Source: Oenococcus sp. UCMA 16435 (GTDB lineage Bacteria; Bacillota; Bacilli; Lactobacillales; Lactobacillaceae). From it: a DNA stretch of 64,000 nt. Below, one piece after another: positions 8,174 through 16,690 of the stretch. The stretch covers positions 1,426,001-1,490,000 of the forward strand of contig CP030868.2 in assembly GCA_004010835.2 (NCBI GenBank), in the 5' to 3' direction. The position numbers were made by a program, and so were the translations under genes. The notes below the pieces were generated by a model. It ran no database searches. It saw only the letters and a list, made by a program, of their open reading frames with translations, and was not told the DNA's origin. Every line of letters starts with the position of its first letter. Within the stretch, counting starts at the first letter, position 1.

Positions 8174-9586
8174 ATGGCAAAAGCAAAAACACAATTTGTT
8201 TGTTCCAACTGTGGCTATACCAGCGCGCGTTATCTTGGACGCTGCCCGAATTGTGGCCAGTGGAATACATTAATAGAAGAAAAAATTGTTCCTGAAACAG
8301 TTGTAAATCGTAAAGCTCGAATCAGTTTTGATGGGCGGGTTGCCAAACCGAAAAAGATTTCTGAAATCTCAGGTAATGAACTACCCAGAACAAGGACCGG
8401 CTTAAGGGAATTAAATCGTGTTCTTGGCGGTGGAATCGTCCCGGGAAGCTTAATTTTGATTGGCGGTGATCCAGGAATTGGAAAATCGACTTTAATGCTT
8501 CAGGTTTCCGGTCAATTGGCTGAACACGGAGGAAGCGTTCTTTATGTTTCCGGCGAAGAGTCCGATAATCAAATTAAATTGCGCGCTGATCGACTTGGGG
8601 TTGGTTCCGATTCTTTTATTGTTTATCCGGAAACGGATATGGAACAAATTAAATCGATTGTCCAACAAATCGAACCGGATTATTTGGTAATCGATTCGGT
8701 TCAGACGATGCAGGAACCAGATCTGCAGTCGCCAATTGGTTCGGTTGCTCAAATACGAGAAGTGACGGCCGACTTAATGCAGATCGCCAAAACGAATGCG
8801 ATTACGGTTTTCATTGTTGGACACGTTACTAAGGATGGGTCGATCGCCGGTCCGAAAATTCTCGAGCACATGGTTGATACGGTTCTGTATTTTGAAGGGG
8901 ATGCCAATTATAAGTATCGAATTCTGCGCACTGTTAAGAATCGTTTTGGTTCAACGAATGAGCTTGGTATTTTTGAGATGCGTGACCATGGTTTAAGAGA
9001 GGTTGCCAACCCATCGGAAATATTTCTTGAGGAGCGTTTGGCCGGAGCAACCGGATCGGCAATTACGGCAAGCATGGAAGGCAGCCGCCCGATTCTAGTC
9101 GAGGTACAGGCTTTGGTTGCGCCAACAGTTTTTGGTAACGCTCAGCGTGTTACGACCGGTGTTGACCGGAACCGTGTTGCCCAGATTCTGGCTGTTTTGG
9201 AAAAACATGCCAACCTGCTTTTACAAAATCAGGATGCCCACGTTCGCATTACCGGTGGTGTTAAAATTGACGAACCAGCTGCTGATTTGGCGATTGCTTT
9301 AGCTGTTGCCAGTTCCTATCATGAAAAAGCAACCAATGCCTCTGATGTTTTTCTTGGCGAAGTAGGTTTAGGAGGCGAAGTTCGTTCAATTTCTTTAATT
9401 GAAGATCGTTTAAAAGAAATTGCCAAACTTGGATTTAAACGAGTAATTGTTTCAAAGAACAATCTATCAGGAATTGATTTGCCAAAAGATCTCCAGGTAA
9501 TCGGCGTTTCTACTTTGGAGGAAGCGCTAAAATTAGGGCTTGATTTGAATAAAGCTTCCAAACAAAAAGGTTTTGCTGATTTATGA
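8174..9586 (+). CDS. radA: DNA repair protein RadA
   Basis: RecA-like branch-migration helicase acting in homologous recombination and transformation. Domains: N-terminal C4 zinc finger (CSNCGY...CPNCGQW, residues 9-30), RecA-type ATPase with Walker [11 protein letters not shown] near 98-107, the RadA-specific [11 protein letters not shown] motif near 255-265, and a C-terminal Lon-protease-like domain ([13 protein letters not shown]). At 470 residues it has normal length. AGGA lies four to five bases before the ATG, a weak short-spaced ribosome site. It sits between nucleotide-pool genes and beta-phosphoglucomutase. Confidence 0.95.
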   Translation: MAKAKTQFVCSNCGYTSARYLGRCPNCGQWNTLIEEKIVPETVVNRKARISFDGRVAKPKKISEISGNELPRTRTGLRELNRVLGGGIVPGSLILIGGDPGIGKSTLMLQVSGQLAEHGGSVLYVSGEESDNQIKLRADRLGVGSDSFIVYPETDMEQIKSIVQQIEPDYLVIDSVQTMQEPDLQSPIGSVAQIREVTADLMQIAKTNAITVFIVGHVTKDGSIAGPKILEHMVDTVLYFEGDANYKYRILRTVKNRFGSTNELGIFEMRDHGLREVANPSEIFLEERLAGATGSAITASMEGSRPILVEVQALVAPTVFGNAQRVTTGVDRNRVAQILAVLEKHANLLLQNQDAHVRITGGVKIDEPAADLAIALAVASSYHEKATNASDVFLGEVGLGGEVRSISLIEDRLKEIAKLGFKRVIVSKNNLSGIDLPKDLQVIGVSTLEEALKLGLDLNKASKQKGFADL

Positions 9587-9604
9587 TTAAGAGGGGAAAT
9601 CATA

Positions 9605-10276
9605 ATGGCAAAATTTTCGGACATTAAAGGTTTTACTTTTGATTTAGATGGCGTTATTACCGATACGGCCAAATTTCACGAACAAGCTTGGCACCAAACG
9701 GCTGATGAGGTTAAGACACCTTGGACCAAGCAGCTTGCAGCTAATTTGAAGGGTATTTCCCGGATGGATTCTTTGGAAATGATTTTAAAGGCTGGCAATC
9801 ATGAGAAAAATTACAGTCATGAAGAGAAGGTCGCCTTAGCCGATAAGAAAAACAAAAAATATCAGCAATTAATTAAGCAATTAACACCGGCCGATATTTT
9901 ACCCGGCATGGAGAAATTGCTCAATGATTTAAGGATCGCTGGTTATCAAATGAGCGTTGCCAGTGCTTCGAAGAATGCTCCCGGAATACTTGAACAGTTG
10001 GGAATCAGCGATTATTTTAAAGGAATTGTCGATCCGGCAACTTTACATGCCGGAAAACCGAATCCGGAGATTTTTGTTCGTGCCGGCGAGATCCTTGGTT
10101 TTAAACCTGAAGAAATGATTGGTTTGGAAGATGCTTCGGCCGGAATTGAATCAATTAAAGGATCCGGTCAGACAGCTCTGGGAATTGGACCGGCAACTAA
10201 AGCAGCTGATCCGGATCTTTATTTTGATAATACAGCTGAAGTGAATTTAATGGCGATTAAAGCACGTATGGTTTAA
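9605..10276 (+). CDS. pgmB: beta-phosphoglucomutase
   Basis: HAD-superfamily enzyme that converts beta-glucose 1-phosphate to glucose 6-phosphate, the step after maltose or trehalose phosphorolysis. Seen: FDLDGVITDTAKFHEQAW at residues 11-28 with the nucleophile Asp and acid/base Asp of the DxD pair, SVASASKNAP (motif II Ser/Thr region), and GLEDASAGIESIKGSG (motif IV). At 223 residues it is typical. A ribosome binding site AAGAGGGG precedes it. No maltose phosphorylase is adjacent; the alpha-glucoside genes are 33 kb away in this window. Confidence 0.9.
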   Translation: MAKFSDIKGFTFDLDGVITDTAKFHEQAWHQTADEVKTPWTKQLAANLKGISRMDSLEMILKAGNHEKNYSHEEKVALADKKNKKYQQLIKQLTPADILPGMEKLLNDLRIAGYQMSVASASKNAPGILEQLGISDYFKGIVDPATLHAGKPNPEIFVRAGEILGFKPEEMIGLEDASAGIESIKGSGQTALGIGPATKAADPDLYFDNTAEVNLMAIKARMV

Positions 10277-10332
10277 AGACAGCTTCAGTCGTTTTTTATT
10301 TTGTTCTTTTAAGCGGCCGCGCCGATAAATTC

Positions 10333-10353
10333 AAAGTTTTTAAAAACTTTTTG
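10333..10353 (+). terminator. probable terminator after pgmB
   Basis: Self-complementary AAAGTTTTTAAAAACTTT followed by TTGG; AT-only stem, so weak. Confidence 0.4.
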
Positions 10354-10426
10354 GTTAGAATAGCCTGGCTTTTTTTAATTAACCTTAAATTAAAAATTAA
10401 AGATCGGTTCTTAATTATTTTTCTCT

Positions 10427-10432
10427 TATTAT
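10427..10432 (+). promoter_or_regulatory. -10 box of leaderless rdgB
   Basis: TATTAT, six bases, then the ATG at 10439; no Shine-Dalgarno between. Confidence 0.5.
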
Positions 10433-10438
10433 GTAGAT

Positions 10439-11020
10439 ATGCAGAGAATTATATTCGCCACGAAAAACAGAGGAAAAAGCCAGGAAGTTGCTTCAATTCT
10501 GGACGGCCGGTTTGACTTGCTTGACTTAAATCATTTATCGGATATTCCAGAAATTATTGAAAATGGATCAACTTTTCTGGAAAATGCTGAAATCAAGGCA
10601 AAAACAATCGCAAAACTGTATCCAACCGACTTAGTTATGGCCGAAGATACCGGACTTTGTATTGATGCTTTAAACGGACGCCCTGGTATCTATTCTGCTC
10701 GTTATGCAGGCGATCATAATGATGAGGCGAATATTGAAAAAGTATTGAAAGAACTAAAGGGCCTTCCAATAGAAAAACGATCTGCCCACTTTACAACGGT
10801 TATTGTTTTGCTTGGTTTAAAAAAAGAGATTATCGCTAAAGGAATTAGCGAAGGGATTATTTTAGACCATCAGGAAGGCAAAGATGGTTTTGGTTATGAT
10901 CCAATTTTTTATTCGCCGGAATTAGAAAAAAGCTTTGGCCGGGCAAGCGAAAGAGAAAAGGATTCGGTTTCCCACCGCGCCAAGGCTTTAAAAGATTTAA
11001 TCTCGCAAATTGAGGCCTAA
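10439..11020 (+). CDS. rdgB: XTP/dITP diphosphatase (RdgB/HAM1)
   Basis: Hydrolyses the non-canonical purine nucleotides XTP, dITP and ITP. Seen: FATKNRGKSQEV (residues 5-16, substrate and Mg binding), the conserved AEDTGLCIDALNGRPGIYSA around 69-88, KDGFGYDPIFY near 151-161, and SHRAKAL near 181-187. A length of 193 residues matches the family. No ribosome binding site is present; the TATTAT box ends six bases before the ATG. gltX follows within 25 bases of the stop but has its own TATACT box, so it need not depend on this transcript. Confidence 0.93.
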   Translation: MQRIIFATKNRGKSQEVASILDGRFDLLDLNHLSDIPEIIENGSTFLENAEIKAKTIAKLYPTDLVMAEDTGLCIDALNGRPGIYSARYAGDHNDEANIEKVLKELKGLPIEKRSAHFTTVIVLLGLKKEIIAKGISEGIILDHQEGKDGFGYDPIFYSPELEKSFGRASEREKDSVSHRAKALKDLISQIEA

Positions 11021-11030
11021 ACACTTACAC

Positions 11031-11036
11031 TATACT
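11031..11036 (+). promoter_or_regulatory. -10 box of leaderless gltX
   Basis: TATACT, six bases, then the ATG at 11043. TTGAGG at 11010-11015 is a possible -35 with a 15-base spacer. Confidence 0.5.
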
Positions 11037-11042
11037 AATGTT

Positions 11043-12539
11043 ATGACTGAAAAAATTCGTGTTAGATACGCTCCCAGTCCGACGGGGCATTTACATATTG
11101 GCAATGCTCGGACAGCAATTTTTAACTGGCTTTTTGCCCGCCACTATAACGGCCAGTTTATAATTCGAATCGAAGATACTGATCTTGCTCGTAATGTTGA
11201 AGGCGGTGAAAAAAGTCAACTTGATAATTTGCAGTGGTTGGGCATTGATTGGGATGAGGGACCTGATAAACCAAATCCGAAGTATGCCCCATATCGACAA
11301 ACAGAACGAGCTGCTCAAGGGATTTATCAAAAATATATCGATGATCTTCTAGCTTCGGGAAAAGCTTATAAATCATATAAAACCGAAGCAACTCTAAAAG
11401 AAGAACGGGAAGCTCAGGCTCAGGCTCATCAAGCTCCTCATTATGTTTATGAATATGCTGGAATGACGGCCGAACAGATTAAAGTTGCTCAAGCAAAAGA
11501 TGAAGCGGCTGGTTTGAAGTCGGTTGTTCGTTTTCGCGTGCCTGAGGATCGTGATTATCAGTGGAACGATCTGGTTAAAGGCGAAGTTAAAATCAATTCT
11601 AAGGAAATTGGTGGCGATTGGGTTATTCAAAAAGCAGATGGAATGCCGACTTATAATTTTGCCGTTGTAATTGACGATCATTTAATGGAAATAACTCATG
11701 TTTTACGCGGAGATGATCATGTCAGCAATACACCAAAACAATTAATGGTTTACGAGGCCTTTGACTGGCAGGCACCCGCTTTTGGCCATATGGCCCTGAT
11801 TATTAAAGCTGAAACAGGCAAGAAACTTTCCAAGCGTGACGAGGATACCTTACAGTTTATCGAACAATATCGTGAACTGGGTTATTTACCGGAAGCGATG
11901 TTTAATTTTATTGGTTTGCTTGGCTGGTCTCCGGTTGGCGAAAACGAAATTTTTACGCGCGAGCAATTTAAAGAGATGTTTGACGAAAGTCGCTTTACAA
12001 GAGCTAATGCTAAATTCGATGCTAAAAAATTGGCTTGGGTAAATAATCAGTGGATGCGTTCGGAAAAAGAAAAAGTTATGCCTCAACTAATTCATGAATT
12101 GGTTAAAGCCGGTTTGATTGATGACCAACAAGCTAAAAATAATACTGATCATTTGGTTAAAATTATTGAAATTGCCGGGGTCGACGGAATCAAGGCGACC
12201 AGCGAAATAGCGACATTAGCCGAATATCCTTTTTTCAAACTGCACGATATTTCCGAAGAAGATAAACAATCTTGGCTGGAAACGGATGACGGACAAAAAG
12301 TTGCTTTGGCTTTTACTGAAAAAGTTAAGGCCCTCAATGAGGATGAGTTTAAAGCCGACCGGATTTTGCAGATTATTCGTGATTTGCAGAATGATTTACA
12401 AATCAAAGGACGTCCGTTGTGGAATCCAATTCGTTTAATTACGACTCATGAGGTTCAAGGACCGAATTTGCCGGAAATTTTAGCAATTATGGGTAAAAAT
12501 TGGACGATCAAAAATATTCAATTAACGGTTGCTGTTTAA
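11043..12539 (+). CDS. gltX: glutamate--tRNA ligase
   Basis: Charges tRNA-Glu (and tRNA-Gln in bacteria that use the GatCAB route). Seen: RYAPSPTGHLHIGNARTA, the class I HIGH signature, near residues 7-24; RIEDTD; and the KLSKRDEDT (KMSKS equivalent) loop around 261-269. At 498 residues it is of normal length. The frame is open for 11 codons upstream to 11010, but that overlaps the end of rdgB; the ATG at 11043 gives the family N-terminus MTEKIRVRYAPSPTG and follows a TATACT box by six bases, so I choose it. A terminator follows. Confidence 0.95.
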   Translation: MTEKIRVRYAPSPTGHLHIGNARTAIFNWLFARHYNGQFIIRIEDTDLARNVEGGEKSQLDNLQWLGIDWDEGPDKPNPKYAPYRQTERAAQGIYQKYIDDLLASGKAYKSYKTEATLKEEREAQAQAHQAPHYVYEYAGMTAEQIKVAQAKDEAAGLKSVVRFRVPEDRDYQWNDLVKGEVKINSKEIGGDWVIQKADGMPTYNFAVVIDDHLMEITHVLRGDDHVSNTPKQLMVYEAFDWQAPAFGHMALIIKAETGKKLSKRDEDTLQFIEQYRELGYLPEAMFNFIGLLGWSPVGENEIFTREQFKEMFDESRFTRANAKFDAKKLAWVNNQWMRSEKEKVMPQLIHELVKAGLIDDQQAKNNTDHLVKIIEIAGVDGIKATSEIATLAEYPFFKLHDISEEDKQSWLETDDGQKVALAFTEKVKALNEDEFKADRILQIIRDLQNDLQIKGRPLWNPIRLITTHEVQGPNLPEILAIMGKNWTIKNIQLTVAV

Positions 12540-12547
12540 CAGTTGGC

Positions 12548-12573
12548 AAAAGGAGACCTGAGTCTCTTTTTTT
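12548..12573 (+). terminator. terminator after gltX
   Basis: AAAGGAGAC / GTCTCTTT hairpin with a small loop and a run of T. Confidence 0.7.
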
Positions 12574-12693
12574 ATTTTTTGGATTATTTAGCTTAAAAAA
12601 GGCTTTATCTAATTTTTGAGGCTTTGTTTTTAATTATTTGGATCTCCTTCATTTAGCGTTTTATACCCTATAATATCTTGGAAGGAGGAATTT

Positions 12694-13512
12694 ATGCCAA
12701 AATACTTTTACCGCACTATTAATGATTTAAATGACTTGATTAAAGAAAATTTGGCTCGTTTACAATCTTATAATTTCGATTTGATTGTCGGCTTGCCAAG
12801 GCGGGGTATGATTCCCGCCACCTTGATCGGTTTGTTTTTAAATAAACCTGTCTTCAGTTTTAATGAATTAAATGCTAATTTGGCGAGTGAAAAGATTGGT
12901 TATCGGCTGCAAGAAGAATCAGCTAAATTTCCAAAATCCTACAGTAATATTCTATTAGTTGACGATTCGACCGATGAAGGGACCGTTTTTGATCAGGCTT
13001 TTTCCAAATTAGATGATGCTACGGCTAAAAAAGTTACTACTCTTTCGGTCTATGCAACTGAAAAAGGCGGCGATCGAGTTGACCTGCACTTGGAGACTCT
13101 TGAGGAACCAAAGTTGTATGAATGGAATATTCTGCATAAAAAAGCCGCTCTGGCTGATGCTGCAATGCGATTTGAGGGAATTATCGCGACTAATGCTTTA
13201 ACTGGTGCCTGGATTCCGGTAACTCTGCCAAGCTATCCAGTCAAAATAATTTATTCAGGTCTACGTGAAAGGCATCGGGAACAGCTCGAATCTTTTTTGC
13301 AGCAACATGGCGTTCAATTTGAACAGCTGAAAATGGAAGTCGTTTCTTCAAGACAGTTAAAACAAATCGTTGCCGAAGAGAAAATTGCTCTTGTTTATGA
13401 AAACGATATGTTTATTACTCGTGATTTGGTTGATACGATTGCAGTTTACAATGTTTCCGGTAATTTTCTCGTGAATGCCAATACTACTGAAGAATTAGGC
13501 TACGATGACTGA
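12694..13512 (+). CDS. phosphoribosyltransferase-domain protein
   Basis: A 272-residue protein with an N-terminal type I phosphoribosyltransferase fold: LIVGLPRRGMIPATL near residues 30-44 and the PRPP-binding loop ILLVDDSTDEGTVF near 87-100. The C-terminal half (from about 160) is a separate domain that I do not recognise and may bind or hydrolyse a substrate. The specific base acceptor is not clear; it is not a close match to Hpt, Apt, Upp or PyrE. TATAAT near 12671 and the strong ribosome site GGAAGGAGG give it a conventional leader. The next gene follows 41 bases downstream with its own ribosome site. Confidence 0.75.
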   Translation: MPKYFYRTINDLNDLIKENLARLQSYNFDLIVGLPRRGMIPATLIGLFLNKPVFSFNELNANLASEKIGYRLQEESAKFPKSYSNILLVDDSTDEGTVFDQAFSKLDDATAKKVTTLSVYATEKGGDRVDLHLETLEEPKLYEWNILHKKAALADAAMRFEGIIATNALTGAWIPVTLPSYPVKIIYSGLRERHREQLESFLQQHGVQFEQLKMEVVSSRQLKQIVAEEKIALVYENDMFITRDLVDTIAVYNVSGNFLVNANTTEELGYDD

Positions 13513-13553
13513 TTCATATTCAATCTTTTGACTTTTAGCAGGAGAACAAATCG

Positions 13554-14108
13554 ATGAGCAAAAGCGAGTGGATAGAAGATTTTAAAAGATTCAATGGACG
13601 TGATCCCAAACCACGAGAATTTCGCAAGGCCTTGAATAAGGGTGAATTTACATTGGATGATGACCGGGAAGCTGATCTTCAACAAACTCCAGTGACGACC
13701 GATCCGACCAGAAAAGAACTGAGGCAACTGAAAAAAGAAAGAAAATTGTCTAGTCCGAGAAATGGAATTAATTCCCTTGTCCTAACCTTTTTTAGCCTTT
13801 TATTTACTTTATCGCCAGTTCTTTTAATTTTGAATCCGGATATTCTTTTAAACTTTCAGACTAAAGCAAATATTGAAAATCTTGCTTCTGTTTTAGTTGT
13901 CATGTTTTTCTTTGGCATCCTGTTGTTATTGATGGCTATTGTCTTTGCACTGATGAGCTTGTTTAAAGCACCGAGAAGTTTGGCAATTGTTGCTATTTTA
14001 TTTTCAATGATCAATTTGCTCTATGTTTATACAGTGATTAATTTTTCTCAATCGGCGATTGGTTATTTTAGTAATGTAATTGATATTTTAGAGAGTATTT
14101 TTAAATAA
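13554..14108 (+). CDS. hypothetical membrane protein (184 aa)
   Basis: Unrecognised. Residues 1-65 are charged and cytoplasmic-looking (EWIEDFKRFNGRDPKPREF, then basic RKELRQLKKERK); residues about 70-95, 107-135 and 140-165 are three hydrophobic helices. A ribosome site AGGAGA lies nine bases before the ATG. It probably shares a transcript with the phosphoribosyltransferase gene and ends before a strong hairpin. The N-terminal soluble segment plus three C-terminal membrane spans resembles small accessory proteins of unknown role in Leuconostocaceae, but this is impression, not a match. Confidence 0.7.
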   Translation: MSKSEWIEDFKRFNGRDPKPREFRKALNKGEFTLDDDREADLQQTPVTTDPTRKELRQLKKERKLSSPRNGINSLVLTFFSLLFTLSPVLLILNPDILLNFQTKANIENLASVLVVMFFFGILLLLMAIVFALMSLFKAPRSLAIVAILFSMINLLYVYTVINFSQSAIGYFSNVIDILESIFK

Positions 14109-14120
14109 AAATCTAAATAA

Positions 14121-14172
14121 AAACCTTCACGATTAAACAATAATTTGTTTTGACTGTGAAGGTTTATTTTAA
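14121..14172. terminator. terminator hairpin with long loop
   Basis: Perfect ten-base arms AAACCTTCAC (14121-14130) and GTGAAGGTTT (14156-14165), followed by ATTTT on the plus strand. It also lies at the 3' side of the minus-strand alcohol dehydrogenase remnant. Confidence 0.6.
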
Positions 14173-14174
14173 TT

Positions 14175-14460
14175 ACTTGATTAATTTACTCTTCGTGGGC
14201 TTTTTCCGATGGCGCCGCAGCTAGATTACATGAGTATTGACATACTCTTCTAGACCATGCTTACCATCAGCACCACCCACCACCAAGTCCGGATTCCTTC
14301 CAGCCGGCATCTCCATTTCTTAGTACTTCATCAGAATGGCAAATTACACTCGCAACAACCTTAACCTGGAGTTCGTTATCGCCCATATCGGCTAATTCTA
14401 CATCGTCTTTGATTTCAAATTTTCACCGACCTTAGGAATAACAGCAGCTTTAATTTTCAT
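14175..14460 (-). pseudogene. decayed zinc-type alcohol dehydrogenase (5' fragment)
   Basis: On the minus strand, GGAGATG precedes an ATG at 14460 that starts MKIKAAVIPKVGEN, the N-terminus of a medium-chain zinc alcohol dehydrogenase. After a one-base frameshift the reading continues EIKDDVELADMGDNELQVKV, VVASVICHSDEVLRNGDAG, which contains the catalytic zinc Cys (CHSDE). It then loses frame again near 14290 (NPDLVVGGADGKHGLEEYV in another frame) and ends around 14175. At most 95 codons of a roughly 350-codon gene remain, with several frameshifts and a large deletion. The functional start signals are intact, so it decayed recently. Confidence 0.65.
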
Positions 14461-14573
14461 AATTTAACATCTCCATTTGTGTTGTTTGCTTGACACGCCT
14501 CCAACATAGGCTAATATGAATAAATTTACAGTCTTCTTTTGATCGAAAATTGCAGGCTGAAAATTATTTAGGA

Positions 14574-14611
14574 AAATAAAAAATCTGCAGGAAAAATAAT
14601 TTATGCAGATT
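14574..14611 (-). terminator. terminator of the alpha/beta hydrolase gene
   Basis: Minus-strand stem AATCTGCA / TGCAGATT with a 14-base loop and a TTTTTTATTTT tail, just after the stop at 14629. Confidence 0.7.
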
Positions 14612-14628
14612 CTTAGTTATTCATTTTT

Positions 14629-15429
14629 TTAATTATTTTTCTGAATAAATTTAATTACAACCTGGTTGAATTCGCTAGCCAATTCCAGATGCGGAATATG
14701 ACCGCTGCCCTTAAAAACATAAGCTTCTGCAAAGGGACTTAGACTTGCAGATACCTTCGAATGTTCTGACGACCACAAAGGAGAAGCAGAACCGGCCAAG
14801 AATAAATGTGGAACAGTTTCACTTTTAATTTCCTCACGCCAATCCTGAACCAAAGAGTCAAGCAATAAAGGTTGATTGAAATGAAAATCGAAAGGTTGAT
14901 AACTCTTGTAGGCTTCTCCTAATATCCGTTTAATTTGATTACCAATTGGTAAACGTGTCAATTTGGTTGTTTCGATTAAGGCTGCATTTTTATAAAAGTT
15001 TTTCCAGCTGCTGTTAAACAAACCGAAGTCCCATCCATTGTCGCTGATCGCCTTTGGAGACTGATCTTCAGTAATGATTGTCTTAACATTTTGGCAGCCA
15101 AAGAGTGATAGGTAGGCAAAAATTGTTGAAGCTCCCATTGAATGGCCGATTAAAACGGGTTTTTTCAGTCTGAGATGGTCAATTAATTCTGCTAAATCGA
15201 ATCCATGACGAGCTATTTGCATTCCATAGGGAACACTTTGGCTTTTTCCGTGGTTTCTCCGATCATATGTGATTACCTTAAAACCAGCTTGGACAAAATC
15301 GTTAATTTGAGCAACCCAGGTTGCTTCGTTTCCCGAATAGCCTTCTATAAATATTAAAGCCTGTCCATCTTGTTTTCCCTGAATGTGATATTTGATTCTA
15401 ACTTTATCATTCGTTTGAAAATTAGCCAT
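14629..15429 (-). CDS. alpha/beta fold hydrolase
   Basis: A 266-residue alpha/beta hydrolase of the haloperoxidase/esterase type. Seen: the oxyanion region IEGYSGNEATW near residue 28, nucleophile elbow GHSMGAS with Ser near 97, and the C-terminal catalytic GSGHIPHLE with His near 243. The catalytic acid is probably the Asp in ITEDQSP or a later one. Substrate unknown. There is no ribosome site; TATACT ends exactly six bases before the ATG on this strand, so it is probably leaderless. It is a single gene with its own terminator. Confidence 0.85.
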   Translation of the reverse strand: MANFQTNDKVRIKYHIQGKQDGQALIFIEGYSGNEATWVAQINDFVQAGFKVITYDRRNHGKSQSVPYGMQIARHGFDLAELIDHLRLKKPVLIGHSMGASTIFAYLSLFGCQNVKTIITEDQSPKAISDNGWDFGLFNSSWKNFYKNAALIETTKLTRLPIGNQIKRILGEAYKSYQPFDFHFNQPLLLDSLVQDWREEIKSETVPHLFLAGSASPLWSSEHSKVSASLSPFAEAYVFKGSGHIPHLELASEFNQVVIKFIQKNN

Positions 15430-15435
15430 ACAGCA

Positions 15436-15441
15436 AGTATA
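15436..15441 (-). promoter_or_regulatory. -10 box of the leaderless hydrolase gene
   Basis: TATACT on the minus strand, six bases before the ATG (15427-15429). Confidence 0.5.
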
Positions 15442-15583
15442 AAATAACTGTTCTATTTAGCGAGTTTGTGAATTAATTTATAAGTGAGCAATCTTTTTAA
15501 AAAAGAATTAAATTTTATAATGTATAAAAACTTTTACTAAAAAAGAAGCCCTTTAAAAAGGCGTTTTTAGCCGGATATGCAAT

Positions 15584-15611
15584 TTGCAGACTCTTTTTTC
15601 AGTGTTAGAAT
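15584..15611 (+). promoter_or_regulatory. promoter of the lplA-pdh operon
   Basis: TTGCAG (15584-15589), 16-base spacer, extended -10 TGT-TAGAAT (TAGAAT at 15606-15611). Predicted transcript start near 15618, just ahead of the cre site. Confidence 0.6.
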
Positions 15612-15623
15612 AGAGTCGTGAAT

Positions 15624-15637
15624 TGAAAGCGCTTACA
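15624..15637 (+). promoter_or_regulatory. catabolite-responsive element (cre) of the pdh operon
   Basis: TGAAAGCGCTTACA matches the cre consensus TGWAANCGNTNWCA at every position. It lies just downstream of the predicted transcript start, where CcpA acts as a roadblock, so glucose repression of the operon is expected. Confidence 0.8.
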
Positions 15638-15642
15638 GAAAC

Positions 15643-15660
15643 TGTGAGCAACATTTCACA
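15643..15660 (+). promoter_or_regulatory. possible Rex-type operator
   Basis: Inverted repeat TGTGA-N8-TCACA, the spacing of Rex sites; the right half TTTCACAA matches the Rex half-site, the left half is weaker. NADH-responsive control of pyruvate dehydrogenase would make sense but this is inference. Confidence 0.35.
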
Positions 15661-15675
15661 AATTAGAGGTTAGAA

Positions 15676-16680
15676 ATGCAATTTATCAAATACTTTGGGA
15701 ATGACGCCTACACGAATATCGCGATGGATACGTGGCTTTTGTATAATTTAAAGCCCAAAGAGGCGGTTTTTTCTCTATGGCAGAACAAAAATGCCGTTAT
15801 TGTCGGCCGAAATCAAAATACTTTTGCCGAGGTAAATCAGGATTACGTTGATGAGCACGATATTCAAGTTGTTCGTCGAGTGTCTGGTGGCGGAGCCGTT
15901 TACCATGATTTAGGAAATATTTGTTTTACTTTCTTTGTCCCGGTAGCAAGCAGTGCAGAAGTCGATTTTCATAAATTCGTCAAACCGATGTATGACGCAT
16001 TACATGAAGTCGGTATTGATGCACAAATTACCGGTCGAAACGATCTGACTGTTGATGGTAAAAAAGTTAGCGGCAATGCTCAACGCTATGCCGGTGGTTA
16101 TTTAATGCACCACGGGACTTTGCTTTGGAATTCGAATGTCGACACGATGGTTCGATCACTAAATGTTGCTGACGAAAAATTTATTTCCAAGGCTGCTACT
16201 TCGGTCCGTTCACGGGTTGGAAATATTAAGGATTATGCTCCGGCGGGACTCACGTTAGAGGAATTCTGGAAAGCTTTGCAATATTATCTGGCCGATGAAG
16301 GCAAAGACCAAGAATATCTTCTCAGCGATGCTCAAAAGCAGTCGATTATCGATTTGCGAAATAATCAGTTTGCTACTTGGGATTGGAATTATGGCCGAAG
16401 CCCGGAGTTTGATTTTAACAATCACCGAAAATTTGATGCCGGCGCAATTGACGTACATGCAAATGTCGATAAAGGCTTGATCAAAGATATTGTCTTTACC
16501 GGTGATTTCTTGGGCGTGCGCGATTGGCGGGAGATCAAAGATCGATTTATTAATCAACCATTTAATTCAAACGTAATTTACGATATTTTACAAAAAAATG
16601 TCGATGGTCAATATTTTGGTGCAATTGACAATCGTCAATTGGCAGACATGTTCAATGCTAAAACTGAACAAAAATTATAG
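15676..16680 (+). CDS. lplA: lipoate--protein ligase A
   Basis: Activates free lipoate with ATP and attaches it to E2 lipoyl domains. Seen: the biotin/lipoate ligase core with NAVIVGRNQNTFAEVN near residues 39-53, VVRRVSGGGAVYHDLGN near 64-80 (lipoate-AMP binding RRxSGGGAVYHD), and GRNDLTVDGKKVSGNAQR near 117-134 with the catalytic Lys. At 334 residues it includes the C-terminal accessory domain. It is the first gene of the operon, so the E2 made three genes later can be lipoylated by scavenging; no lipoate synthesis gene is in the window. A GAGG ribosome site precedes the ATG. Confidence 0.93.
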   Translation: MQFIKYFGNDAYTNIAMDTWLLYNLKPKEAVFSLWQNKNAVIVGRNQNTFAEVNQDYVDEHDIQVVRRVSGGGAVYHDLGNICFTFFVPVASSAEVDFHKFVKPMYDALHEVGIDAQITGRNDLTVDGKKVSGNAQRYAGGYLMHHGTLLWNSNVDTMVRSLNVADEKFISKAATSVRSRVGNIKDYAPAGLTLEEFWKALQYYLADEGKDQEYLLSDAQKQSIIDLRNNQFATWDWNYGRSPEFDFNNHRKFDAGAIDVHANVDKGLIKDIVFTGDFLGVRDWREIKDRFINQPFNSNVIYDILQKNVDGQYFGAIDNRQLADMFNAKTEQKL

Positions 16681-16690
16681 GAGGAACAAA

